A stretch of 7,779 nt of DNA from Fidelibacterota bacterium (GCA_023133185.1 JAGLWX010000341.1:1-7779), one strand, 5' to 3'; counted from the stretch's first letter, positions 1 through 5,564 are shown. Program-made: numbers and translations. The notes: a model not told the origin generated them from the sequence alone.

Positions 1-681
1 AAGATGAAAGACAAAGGACTTCGTGTAAAATTCGCCGCTGACGATAACGGCGTCATCGGTGGAATGATTCATTACCTGCCAATCGAATATTCCTTTGCCG
101 AGGGCAAAGACCTGTATTTCATCAATTGCATCTGGGTTCATGGTTATAAAAAAGGGCGCGGCAACTTTCAAAAACAGGGTATGGGAAAAGCATTGCTGAA
201 AGCCGCTGAAGAAGACGTCAGACAGCTGGGCGCCAAAGGTCTGGCTGCCTGGGGTGTCGCCCTCCCCTTCTGGATGAAAGCCTCGTGGTTCAAAAAACAT
301 GGCTACCAAAAAGTCGAAAATATTGGCGGTCAGGTATTGCTCTGGAAACCCTTTACCGATGATGCTCAGCCGCCGTCATGGATCAAGCCGAAAAAAGATA
401 TGGATTTGGGATTGAATGCCGGAAAGGTAGTTTTGACCCTTTTTAAGAACGGCTGGTGTCCGGCGCAGAATCTGACTTACGAACGGGCAAAGCGTATTGC
501 TGATGAGTTTCCGGATAAAGTCGAATTCCGGGAAACCGACACTTTCGAAAAAGAGGTCATACGTGAATGTGGTATCAGTGATGCTTTTTATATTAATGAC
601 AAGCTGGTACGCACCGGTCCGCCGCCGAGTTACAAAAAGATCAGAAAATTAGTTGCAAAGAAAGTGAAACGAATTTCTTAG
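1..681 (+). CDS. GNAT N-acetyltransferase with C-terminal YoaP thioredoxin-like domain (5' partial)
   Basis: Probable acetyl-CoA-dependent N-acetyltransferase; the acceptor is unknown. The frame is open to the first base, and the first visible Met (base 4) falls inside what is normally conserved GNAT sequence, so the true start most likely lies upstream of the window with roughly 50 residues missing. Counting from that Met, the GNAT core spans about residues 10-115. The acetyl-CoA pyrophosphate loop Q-x-x-G-x-G is at 56-61, after a strand containing YFINCIWV. Residues about 138-220 match the YoaP-type thioredoxin-like domain, with GWCPAQN at 150-156 and the conserved TGPPPSY at 204-210. Only one Cys (152) sits where thioredoxin has CxxC, so it is not a classical dithiol oxidoreductase. 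The family is common in anaerobes. The next gene begins 80 bp downstream and has no obvious functional link. Family assignment is confident; substrate is not. Confidence 0.88.
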   Translation, partial: KMKDKGLRVKFAADDNGVIGGMIHYLPIEYSFAEGKDLYFINCIWVHGYKKGRGNFQKQGMGKALLKAAEEDVRQLGAKGLAAWGVALPFWMKASWFKKHGYQKVENIGGQVLLWKPFTDDAQPPSWIKPKKDMDLGLNAGKVVLTLFKNGWCPAQNLTYERAKRIADEFPDKVEFRETDTFEKEVIRECGISDAFYINDKLVRTGPPPSYKKIRKLVAKKVKRIS

Positions 682-761
682 AAATTTATAACCTGATTGA
701 AATCTTTTTCTTATATTTCATCCAATAGGGTAATAAGAACGGATTAATAACACTTAAAATT

Positions 762-2237
762 ATGACATCATCAACTTCTCTTGAAAAATATTTTCAAAAA
801 TTCCGCCGGAATGTCGTCGGCTATGGTTTTAAACATCGATTCCCTTCGGGTAAGAAACCAATCATTTATGCCGACTGGGCAGCCAGCGGCAGATTGTATA
901 AACCCATTGAGGACTACATCTCCCGCAAACTGGGACCTTATATCGCCAATACTCACACAGAAAGCACTCTTACCGGAACAATCATGACCTCCGCCTATCA
1001 TCAGGCTCATGACATTATCAAGCGACACGTCAATGCATCAGAAGATGATGTCCTGCTCTTTGCAGGGTTTGGAATGACGGCGGTGATAAATAAATTCCAG
1101 CGCATCCTCGGTCTGCGAATACCGGAAAAATATAAAGACAAAATAACTCTGTGTGAAAAAGAACGTCCGCTGGTGATCATCACCCACATGGAGCATCATT
1201 CCAATCAGACCACCTGGGAAGAATGTTGTGTCGATATCGCTATCCTCTGCAAAAAATTCGACGGCACGCCTAATCTTGACCATCTGCGGGATATTCTGGA
1301 GATGAATAGAGACCGGAATCTGATCATCGGGTCTTTTACCACCTGTTCCAACGTCACCGGCATCATCACACCTCTTCATGAAATGGCGGAAATCATGCAC
1401 GAATTTGACAGACTATGCTTTGTGGACTTTTCCGCTTCGGCACCATACGTATCAATCAACATGCATCCCAAAAATAAAGAGCAGCGGCTGGACGCCATCT
1501 TTTTCTCACCGCATAAATTCCTTGGCGGACCGGGTGCATCGGGCGTCATTATTTTTAATAAAAAACTCTACGATTGCTCTGTTCCCGATCATCCCGGCGG
1601 AGGGACAGTCGCCTGGACTACTCCCTGGCACAGGCATCGTTTTTTCAATGATATCGAGGTTCGTGAGGACGGCGGAACTCCCGGCTTCCTGCAGGCTATC
1701 AAAGCCTCGCTCGCAATTCTGCTCAAGGAAGAAATGGGTATAAACAAGATAATGGAACAGGAACACCGGCAAACCAGCCGTTTTCTGGATCAGCTGGAAC
1801 GCATTGACGGGATTGAAATCCTTGAAAAACAGAACCGCAATCGCATCGGGTTCATCTCATTTTACTCCCTCAACATCCATCATAATCTTTTTGTGCGTCT
1901 ATTGAACGACCGATACGGTATCCAGACCCGCGGCGGCTGCCTCTGCGCCGGCACTTACGGGCATGTATTGTTGCATATCAACGAAGAAAAATCCAAAGAG
2001 ATCATGGAAAAGATCGACCATGGTGACTTGAGCGACAAACCCGGCTGGGTGCGCGTCTCCCTCCACCCTACTCTGACCGATAAGGAAGTAAACCTGATCG
2101 CCTTTGCGATCAAAGAGATTGTTATCAATTATAAAGAATGGCAGAAAGACTATCGCTTTGATCCGCATGTGGGTGATTATGAACGGATCGATGGCTGTAC
2201 GGCGGGAGTGAATATTGCAAAAGGATTCAAAACTTAG
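762..2237 (+). CDS. Class V aminotransferase-fold PLP enzyme, cysteine desulfurase-like
   Basis: Fold-type I PLP-dependent enzyme related to SufS/CsdA cysteine desulfurases; likely cytosolic and acting on cysteine or a similar amino acid, though the substrate is not established. The PLP Schiff-base Lys is K252 in SPHKFLGGPG (249-258). The stacking His region is HMEHHSN (142-148). The Asp that binds the pyridine nitrogen is D222 in VDFSASAP. RGGCLCAGTYGH (390-401) aligns with the SufS RxGHHCA loop, making C395 the candidate persulfide Cys, with a second Cys at 393. SufS-type enzymes usually have VDGAQ, but here the Gln position is Ala225, so cofactor contacts differ. At 491 residues it is longer than SufS (about 400), with extra sequence around 400-425 and a C-terminal tail after 460. 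The start was chosen because it gives an N-terminus (SLEKYFQKFRRN) typical of this long subfamily; no clear Shine-Dalgarno precedes it. No suf/isc genes are adjacent. Confidence 0.88.
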   Translation: MTSSTSLEKYFQKFRRNVVGYGFKHRFPSGKKPIIYADWAASGRLYKPIEDYISRKLGPYIANTHTESTLTGTIMTSAYHQAHDIIKRHVNASEDDVLLFAGFGMTAVINKFQRILGLRIPEKYKDKITLCEKERPLVIITHMEHHSNQTTWEECCVDIAILCKKFDGTPNLDHLRDILEMNRDRNLIIGSFTTCSNVTGIITPLHEMAEIMHEFDRLCFVDFSASAPYVSINMHPKNKEQRLDAIFFSPHKFLGGPGASGVIIFNKKLYDCSVPDHPGGGTVAWTTPWHRHRFFNDIEVREDGGTPGFLQAIKASLAILLKEEMGINKIMEQEHRQTSRFLDQLERIDGIEILEKQNRNRIGFISFYSLNIHHNLFVRLLNDRYGIQTRGGCLCAGTYGHVLLHINEEKSKEIMEKIDHGDLSDKPGWVRVSLHPTLTDKEVNLIAFAIKEIVINYKEWQKDYRFDPHVGDYERIDGCTAGVNIAKGFKT

Positions 2238-2239
2238 CT

Positions 2240-2255
2240 TAAGACAAATGTCTTA
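2240..2255. terminator. Short inverted repeat between convergent genes
   Basis: TAAGAC-AAAT-GTCTTA forms a perfect 6-bp stem with a 4-base loop, three bases after the stop of the PLP enzyme gene. It lies between that gene and the convergent small minus-strand gene, so it could act as a weak bidirectional terminator. The stem is short and AT-rich, and no strong T-run follows on either strand, so this is tentative. Confidence 0.3.
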
Positions 2256-2300
2256 GTCATATTCACAATTTTTAATTTCCCCACCCATTGTGTAAGTATT

Positions 2301-2477
2301 TTACCTTACCCCTATCGTAAACCATCCCAGCACTGATGTATAGGATCCGGAACACCATTTACAGGAATATCGTTTTGCAATGGAAATCCAATTAAAAAAG
2401 AAGCCTTTACTGTACAAGCTTTTTCTGGTAGTGTTACCGCAATAGGGACATTTATCTCCCTGGGATATTACCCTCAT
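2301..2477 (-). CDS. Small zinc-ribbon-like protein (58 aa)
   Basis: A 58-residue minus-strand gene reading M-R-V-I-S-Q-G-D-K from base 2477 to a TAA at 2303-2301. It carries two zinc-knuckle motifs, CPYCG at residues 10-14 and CKWC at 39-42, spaced as in a four-Cys zinc ribbon. Between them is a basic then hydrophobic stretch (RKSLYSKGFFFNWISIAKRY, 18-37). The C-terminus (43-58) is uncharged until the final Arg, with two Gly and a Trp. Support for a real gene: GGAG (2487-2484) lies six bases before the ATG, and four Cys in ordered pairs are unlikely by chance. An in-frame TAA lies 12 codons upstream, so no long extension is possible. It converges with the PLP enzyme gene. Function is unknown; such ribbons can bind nucleic acid, proteins or simply stabilise a short fold. 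Confidence 0.72.
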   Translation of the reverse strand: MRVISQGDKCPYCGNTTRKSLYSKGFFFNWISIAKRYSCKWCSGSYTSVLGWFTIGVR

Positions 2478-2483
2478 AGAAAG

Positions 2484-2487
2484 CTCC
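2484..2487 (-). promoter_or_regulatory. Ribosome binding site of the small zinc-ribbon gene
   Basis: GGAG on the minus strand, six bases before the ATG at 2477. It fixes the start of the 58-residue gene and is stronger than the sites before most other genes in this window. Confidence 0.65.
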
Positions 2488-2608
2488 GATATACGAATCG
2501 ATGTGTCATTTTACTCATCAGTTCCTTATTACTAAAATATTCAACATTGCAATCTTCATTATCAACCTTAATTAATCAAATATTGTCCATATTAATATTT
2601 GAAGATAC

Positions 2609-2775
2609 ATATAAAATCTGTTGAAACCAACTATTTTTAGAGGCTCGGAATTTAAAGAATAACCATAAAATAAAAGTGAAAAAAAAAGTGAAACCTGTCC
2701 GAACGATACATATCATATACCTTAAAGCTCACAGTTGATCAACAGTGGGCTTTCTATTAATAATATAAAATCTGT
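2609..2775. repeat. 13-bp direct repeat pair, 154 bp apart
   Basis: ATATAAAATCTGT occurs exactly at 2609-2621 and again at 2763-2775. The 141-bp segment between the copies contains the hairpin at 2724-2753. In AT-rich DNA a 13-bp match could be chance; each copy also contains a TATAAAAT -10-like core, so they may be duplicated regulatory sites. Confidence 0.45.
2724..2753 (+). terminator. Terminator-like hairpin
   Basis: AAAGCTCAC (2724-2732) pairs with GTGGGCTTT (2745-2753): eight Watson-Crick pairs and one T-G wobble. The 12-base loop holds GTTGATCAAC, itself a perfect 10-base palindrome that could extend the stem past an A-A mismatch. On the plus strand the stem is followed by CTATT, a modest U-rich tail. 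No plus-strand gene ends just upstream, so it may end a transcript of unknown origin, act as a leader attenuator for the ferredoxin gene 100 bp downstream, or be a dispersed palindromic repeat. Confidence 0.45.
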
Positions 2776-2845
2776 AACTAAAACTATATATGTGAATCTG
2801 AATATATAAGATTTGAAACGTAATTCGCACCAACTTCAATCAATT

Positions 2846-2850
2846 GAGGA
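2846..2850 (+). promoter_or_regulatory. Ribosome binding site of the small ferredoxin gene
   Basis: GAGGA lies three bases before the ATG at 2854 and supports that start. Spacing is a little short but workable. Confidence 0.55.
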
Positions 2851-2853
2851 AAT

Positions 2854-3030
2854 ATGATCGACGTAAAAGAACACTTTTGCCCACAGAATCACGCCTGCCC
2901 TGCCCTTAATTATTGCCCCACAGGCGCTATTACTCAAGAATCCATCTATTCCGCACCGAAAATTGATCAGGATAAATGCACGGATTGCGGGCTTTGCACC
3001 CGAGTCTGCCGTGTTTTCACCCGGAATTGA
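2854..3030 (+). CDS. Small 4Fe-4S ferredoxin (58 aa)
   Basis: A short ferredoxin-type electron carrier or Fe-S protein, cytosolic. It begins MIDVKEHFCPQNHACPALNY and ends at TGA 3028-3030. Seven Cys are visible: C9, C15, C21, then C42-x2-C45-x2-C48-x3-C52. The N-terminal CPQNHxCP...CPTGAI pattern is characteristic of a small family in anaerobes, and IDQDKCTDCGLC is a standard [4Fe-4S] binding loop. One cluster is well supported (C42, C45, C48 plus C21, which is followed by Pro). The remaining C9, C15 and C52 could hold a second cluster only with a non-Cys ligand or as a 3Fe type. C52 is followed by Arg where most relatives have Pro, and the protein ends soon after (VFTRN). The next gene starts seven bases downstream, so the two are probably co-transcribed. 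Confidence 0.85.
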   Translation: MIDVKEHFCPQNHACPALNYCPTGAITQESIYSAPKIDQDKCTDCGLCTRVCRVFTRN

Positions 3031-3037
3031 GTTCGTT

Positions 3038-3238
3038 ATGGAAAAACAAAACCGTATTAAAACCCTCATTAAGGAGCATAAATTGGCCGTAAGAATTATT
3101 GCAACTGTTATCGGCGGAGCATTGGGCTTTGCCTATTATAAATTCATCGGTTGTCGTACAGGCGCCTGCCCCCTAACCAGCAATCCCTACATCAGCATCA
3201 TCTGGGGCGCACTGATCGGTTTTATCATCTCCGGGTAA
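3038..3238 (+). CDS. DUF6132-type small membrane protein (66 aa)
   Basis: A 66-residue membrane protein starting MEKQNRIKTLIKEHK. A basic N-terminus is followed by two predicted membrane segments, about residues 16-37 (from LAVRIIATVIGG) and 50-66 (YISIIWGALIGFIISG, ending at the stop). Between them is GCRTGACPLTSNP (38-50), the hallmark of the DUF6132 family, with Cys 39 and 45 placed at the membrane face. The frame is open 25 codons further upstream, but that part overlaps the ferredoxin gene in another frame and has no family character, so I chose the Met at 3038, seven bases after the ferredoxin stop. No strong Shine-Dalgarno is present, so translational coupling is plausible. The family is associated with thiol/redox or sulfur-related neighbours; its function is not known to me. 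Confidence 0.82.
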   Translation: MEKQNRIKTLIKEHKLAVRIIATVIGGALGFAYYKFIGCRTGACPLTSNPYISIIWGALIGFIISG

Positions 3239-3246
3239 AGACAGAC

Positions 3247-3453
3247 TCAATTTGTCAGCAGATACGCCATACGGAACATCAATAACATATAGAGCGCAAA
3301 TAACAGTATCCACTTGATTTCATCCTGTATCCCCGGAAATGGTGAATCTTTGGCAAGGAACATCTCAAATAGATTGCTATAACAGATTAAAAAATATGTG
3401 GTATTGAACATCGAAGACAATATTAATTTATCCCCATTTTTAAATAAAGTCAT
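3247..3453 (-). CDS. Hypothetical small membrane protein (68 aa), doubtful
   Basis: A 68-codon minus-strand frame, flanked by an in-frame stop only three codons before its ATG. The product is hydrophobic, with possible membrane segments near residues 18-33 (NTTYFLICYSNLFEMF) and 47-65 (KWILLFALYMLLMFRMAYL), separated by a polar loop with DSPFPGIQDE. I recognise no family. It converges on the DUF6132 gene with only an eight-base gap and is divergent from the cNMP/FHA gene, a layout that suits a real gene. Against it, there is no convincing ribosome binding site before the ATG, and AT-rich DNA easily yields hydrophobic frames. Confidence 0.42.
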   Translation of the reverse strand: MTLFKNGDKLILSSMFNTTYFLICYSNLFEMFLAKDSPFPGIQDEIKWILLFALYMLLMFRMAYLLTN

Positions 3454-3504
3454 TATATATCAACTACTTATAAAAATAATTTGTATTTTTCAGGGAGAGT
3501 CATA

Positions 3505-3522
3505 ATGATTTAACTTAATCAT
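3505..3522. promoter_or_regulatory. 18-bp inverted repeat, possible operator
   Basis: ATGATT-TAACTT-AATCAT: perfect 6-bp arms with a 6-bp centre. The inner TGATT-N6-AATCA has the 5-6-5 geometry of sites bound by CRP/FNR-family dimers, though the bases match neither consensus. It lies in the 110-bp region between the cNMP/FHA gene and a possible divergent minus-strand gene, and overlaps a candidate -35 box. The binding protein is unknown; the neighbouring cNMP/FHA protein has no visible DNA-binding domain. Confidence 0.4.
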
Positions 3523-3537
3523 AATTTTTATTATATT
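3510..3537 (+). promoter_or_regulatory. Candidate promoter of the cNMP/FHA gene
   Basis: TTAACT (3510-3515), a 16-base spacer and TATATT (3532-3537) make a weak sigma-70-like pair about 27 bases before the start codon. The region is AT-rich, so other pairings are possible. Confidence 0.25.
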
Positions 3538-3550
3538 TAATCGAATCAAA

Positions 3551-3556
3551 AAGGAG
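3551..3556 (+). promoter_or_regulatory. Strong ribosome binding site of the cNMP/FHA gene
   Basis: AAGGAG, seven bases before the ATG at 3564. It is the best Shine-Dalgarno in the right half of the window and fixes the start of the first gene in that block, in contrast to the weak sites before the genes that follow. Confidence 0.7.
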
Positions 3557-3563
3557 CGATTCA

Positions 3564-4325
3564 ATGAAAGAGATGCAGTACAATTCCGGCGAAATCATCA
3601 TAAAAGAAGGAACAATTGGCGATTCGGCATTTATTCTTAAGCAGGGCAGCGTTGAAGTTCGTAAAAAAACCAAGGTTGAAGATCTTCTCCTCGCGACTCT
3701 TGTAGCACAGGAAATCTTCGGTGAAATGGGATTGATTGAAGACAAACCTCGTTCGGCAACAGTTATTGCAAAAAGCCCTGTTATCGTCGATGAGATTTCC
3801 CGGGAAGATTTTATGGGTTTGCTCGATGATAAAAAATCCTTCATCATTCCCATTTTACGTGCATTTTTTGAAAGATTGCGCCAGACTAACGATCTGGTTG
3901 TTCAATTAGAAAATAAAATCGGAATATCCGGTACGGCAGCCGAAGATACTTCAGTAAAAGTCGTTAGAATTTCAGGAATGACTGACAAAGCAATAGAAAT
4001 ACTAAACAATAAAGAACTCATAATTAAAAAATTCCCGTTTAAGATTGGCAGAGAAAGTGCACATCGTTACGATGCAATATTTGTCGATAATGACATGTTT
4101 ATCGAAGATGAAATGCCCTATAATGTTTCTAAAAACCACCTGTCTATAAACTTACACGGTAATCAATTCTATGTGCTGGACCGGGGCAGCAGTCTCGGTA
4201 CTATTGTCAACGGAAAAAATATTGGAGGCAATATATCCGATTATAAAGCTGTTCTTAATAAAGGTAAGAATACAATGATTATTGGAAGTGAAACATCACC
4301 CTATCAGTTTAAAATCACATTATAG
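3564..4325 (+). CDS. Cyclic nucleotide-binding domain / FHA domain fusion protein
   Basis: A cytosolic sensor or adaptor of 253 residues. Residues 1-118 form a cNMP-binding beta-barrel with flanking helix: GEIIIKEG (9-16), and the phosphate-binding cassette FGEMGLIEDKPRSATV (52-67), in which E54 and R63 are the residues expected to contact ribose and cyclic phosphate. Residues about 143-253 form an FHA domain, which reads phosphothreonine: GR at 162-163, SKNH at 189-192, and DRGSSLGTIVNG at 206-217. The usual Asn of the S-x-N-G-T turn is Leu211 here; the other hallmark residues are kept. No helix-turn-helix or catalytic domain is present, so it is not a CRP-type regulator. The radical SAM gene begins nine bases downstream, implying one transcript. 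Likely role (inference): linking a nucleotide signal and Ser/Thr phosphorylation to the polysaccharide genes that follow. Confidence 0.9.
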   Translation: MKEMQYNSGEIIIKEGTIGDSAFILKQGSVEVRKKTKVEDLLLATLVAQEIFGEMGLIEDKPRSATVIAKSPVIVDEISREDFMGLLDDKKSFIIPILRAFFERLRQTNDLVVQLENKIGISGTAAEDTSVKVVRISGMTDKAIEILNNKELIIKKFPFKIGRESAHRYDAIFVDNDMFIEDEMPYNVSKNHLSINLHGNQFYVLDRGSSLGTIVNGKNIGGNISDYKAVLNKGKNTMIIGSETSPYQFKITL

Positions 4326-4334
4326 AAATCTAAT

Positions 4335-5501
4335 ATGATCCCAAGAAAAAATCTGATTCGCGCAATTCGAAAATCCTTTTCTCAACCGATATATGCATAC
4401 CGAAACTTCACCCATCGATTTAAATCCGCCCTGTCATACCATCTATTTGACGGTAAAAGTTACTGGCCCGAAACCATATCGCTATTCCTCACATATAAAT
4501 GCAATCTGCGTTGCTTGATGTGTGGGCAATGGGGAGAAAATGGCGCCTTTAATGAATTCAGTAACGATTTGTTGAAACAGCGATTATCACTGGATAAAAT
4601 AAAACCAATTATTGACAATGTAAGGTTCTTTCGACCGAATATTACACTCTTTGGCGGTGAACCCATGCTGCATCCGGAATGGTTGGAAATTGTCAAAACC
4701 GTCAAAGCAGCCGGAATGCGGTGCAACATTGTAACAAATGGCACTTTGATAAAAAACTATGCCGAGGAAATAATTGATTCGGGTCTGGATGAAATAATCT
4801 TTTCTCTCGATGGTCCGGAAGAAATCCATGATAAAATCAGGCGCGTCCCCGGTACATTTCAACGATCAATCGAAGGCTTCGAAATTCTTCATGAATTAAA
4901 ACAAAAGCGAAAAATAAAAACTCCGATCATCAACATAAATAGTACTCTTTGGGAGCAAAACTATAAGAGTATTGATGACACAATAAACATTGCCGAAAAT
5001 ATTCATGCCAGGGGACTGACTTTTCACCATCTTTTATTCCTCTCCAAGCCAACTGTAAGACAATTCCTTGATTTCTTCGAAAAACGTTTTGACCAGACAC
5101 CCACCGACTGGATTGGATTTGCCCGGGATAATCCGCCTAAAATCGATGTGGATTTCTTAACATCAAAGATTGAAGAGCTTCAGCGAAAAAAGTCTGTTAT
5201 TGACATCAGTTTTTTCCCTAATTTTAATAGCAATGAAATCCGCCGGTGGTATTCCGGGTTTGAATTTGAATCATCTTCCTATAAAAATCGCTGTATGAGC
5301 TTGTGGATGACCGCGTACATATTACCTGATGGCAGCGTGCGCCCGTATCACTCGATGAATTTTACTACCGGGAATGTGCTTGAGCATCCTTTCACCGAAA
5401 TCTGGAACAACGATTTATACCGGAATTATCGAAATCACATTAAACAACATAAACGATTTACAATTTGTTCAAAAGGATGTACTGAATTTTACAGATATTA
5501 A
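4335..5501 (+). CDS. Radical SAM protein with SPASM-like C-terminus
   Basis: A 388-residue radical S-adenosylmethionine enzyme. The [4Fe-4S] motif CxxxCxxC is C56, C60, C63 in TYKCNLRCLMCGQW, followed by the GGEP motif (107-110) that contacts the SAM amino group and by later barrel strands (NIVTNG 131-136, IIFSLDG 154-160). The C-terminal region resembles a SPASM/twitch auxiliary-cluster domain: NRCMSLW (C320), LPDGSVRPY (330-338), TGNVLEHPFTEIWNN (345-359) and CSKGC (C378, C382). The position usually Cys after 'G.V.PC' is Tyr338, so the auxiliary cluster may have fewer Cys ligands. An N-terminal basic extension of about 45 residues precedes the barrel. The gene sits nine bases after the cNMP/FHA gene with no clear Shine-Dalgarno. 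The substrate is unknown. Radical SAM genes of this style do occur in polysaccharide loci, so a sugar or peptide modification linked to the locus is plausible. Confidence 0.88.
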   Translation: MIPRKNLIRAIRKSFSQPIYAYRNFTHRFKSALSYHLFDGKSYWPETISLFLTYKCNLRCLMCGQWGENGAFNEFSNDLLKQRLSLDKIKPIIDNVRFFRPNITLFGGEPMLHPEWLEIVKTVKAAGMRCNIVTNGTLIKNYAEEIIDSGLDEIIFSLDGPEEIHDKIRRVPGTFQRSIEGFEILHELKQKRKIKTPIININSTLWEQNYKSIDDTINIAENIHARGLTFHHLLFLSKPTVRQFLDFFEKRFDQTPTDWIGFARDNPPKIDVDFLTSKIEELQRKKSVIDISFFPNFNSNEIRRWYSGFEFESSSYKNRCMSLWMTAYILPDGSVRPYHSMNFTTGNVLEHPFTEIWNNDLYRNYRNHIKQHKRFTICSKGCTEFYRY

Positions 5502-5515
5502 AAATGGATAAATAA

Positions 5516-5544
5516 TTGACTAAGAACATACTAATAATTAAATT
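5516..5544 (+). promoter_or_regulatory. Candidate promoter of the response regulator gene
   Basis: TTGACT (5516-5521), exactly 17 bases, then TAAATT (5539-5544), a good sigma-70-like match in the 63-bp gap after the radical SAM gene. It would place transcription start just before the ribosome binding site, allowing the regulator and downstream export genes to be expressed separately from the first two genes. Confidence 0.4.
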
Positions 5545-5550
5545 GCATTA

Positions 5551-5561
5551 GAGAGAAGAAG
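5551..5561 (+). promoter_or_regulatory. Purine-rich ribosome binding site of the response regulator gene
   Basis: GAGAGAAGAAG ends three bases before the ATG at 5565. It is not a textbook GGAGG but is purine-rich throughout and supports this start. Confidence 0.45.
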
Positions 5562-5564
5562 ATT

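Larger units (their letters stand above)
2478..2853. other. AT-rich 376-bp gap without a recognised gene
   Basis: I find no protein gene of convincing composition on either strand here. The stretch should hold the promoter and leader of the minus-strand zinc-ribbon gene at its left end and those of the ferredoxin/DUF6132 pair at its right end. It contains a terminator-like hairpin at 2724-2753, a 13-bp direct repeat (2609-2621 and 2763-2775), and a purine-rich patch near 2675-2694 in which AAAGTGAAA occurs twice. Base composition is clearly more AT-rich than the genes to its left. Confidence 0.6.

Noticed and set aside
672..686. AATTTCT-T-AGAAATT palindrome across the stop of the acetyltransferase gene
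   Set aside because: AT-only outer stem, almost no loop and no T-run; too weak to call a terminator.
771..2168. Several minus- and plus-strand open frames inside the PLP enzyme gene
   Set aside because: They lie wholly within a well-supported gene, show no family motifs and have Cys/Arg/Ser-rich shadow-like composition.
2675..2694. Repeated AAAGTGAAA patch considered as a CRISPR or tandem array
   Set aside because: Only two short overlapping copies in a low-complexity A-rich tract, with no spacers or regular period.
2963..3037. 25-codon upstream extension of the DUF6132 frame
   Set aside because: It overlaps the ferredoxin coding sequence in another frame and lacks family character; the Met at 3038 gives the normal family length.
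2836..3069. Minus-strand open frame opposite the ferredoxin gene
   Set aside because: The plus strand carries ordered Fe-S Cys motifs and a ribosome binding site; the opposite frame has no recognisable features.
3505..3513. Two-codon reading frame (ATG ATT TAA) preceded by GGGAG at 3493-3497
   Set aside because: A leader minicistron is possible, but the ATG lies within the inverted repeat and probably upstream of the transcription start, so chance is more likely.
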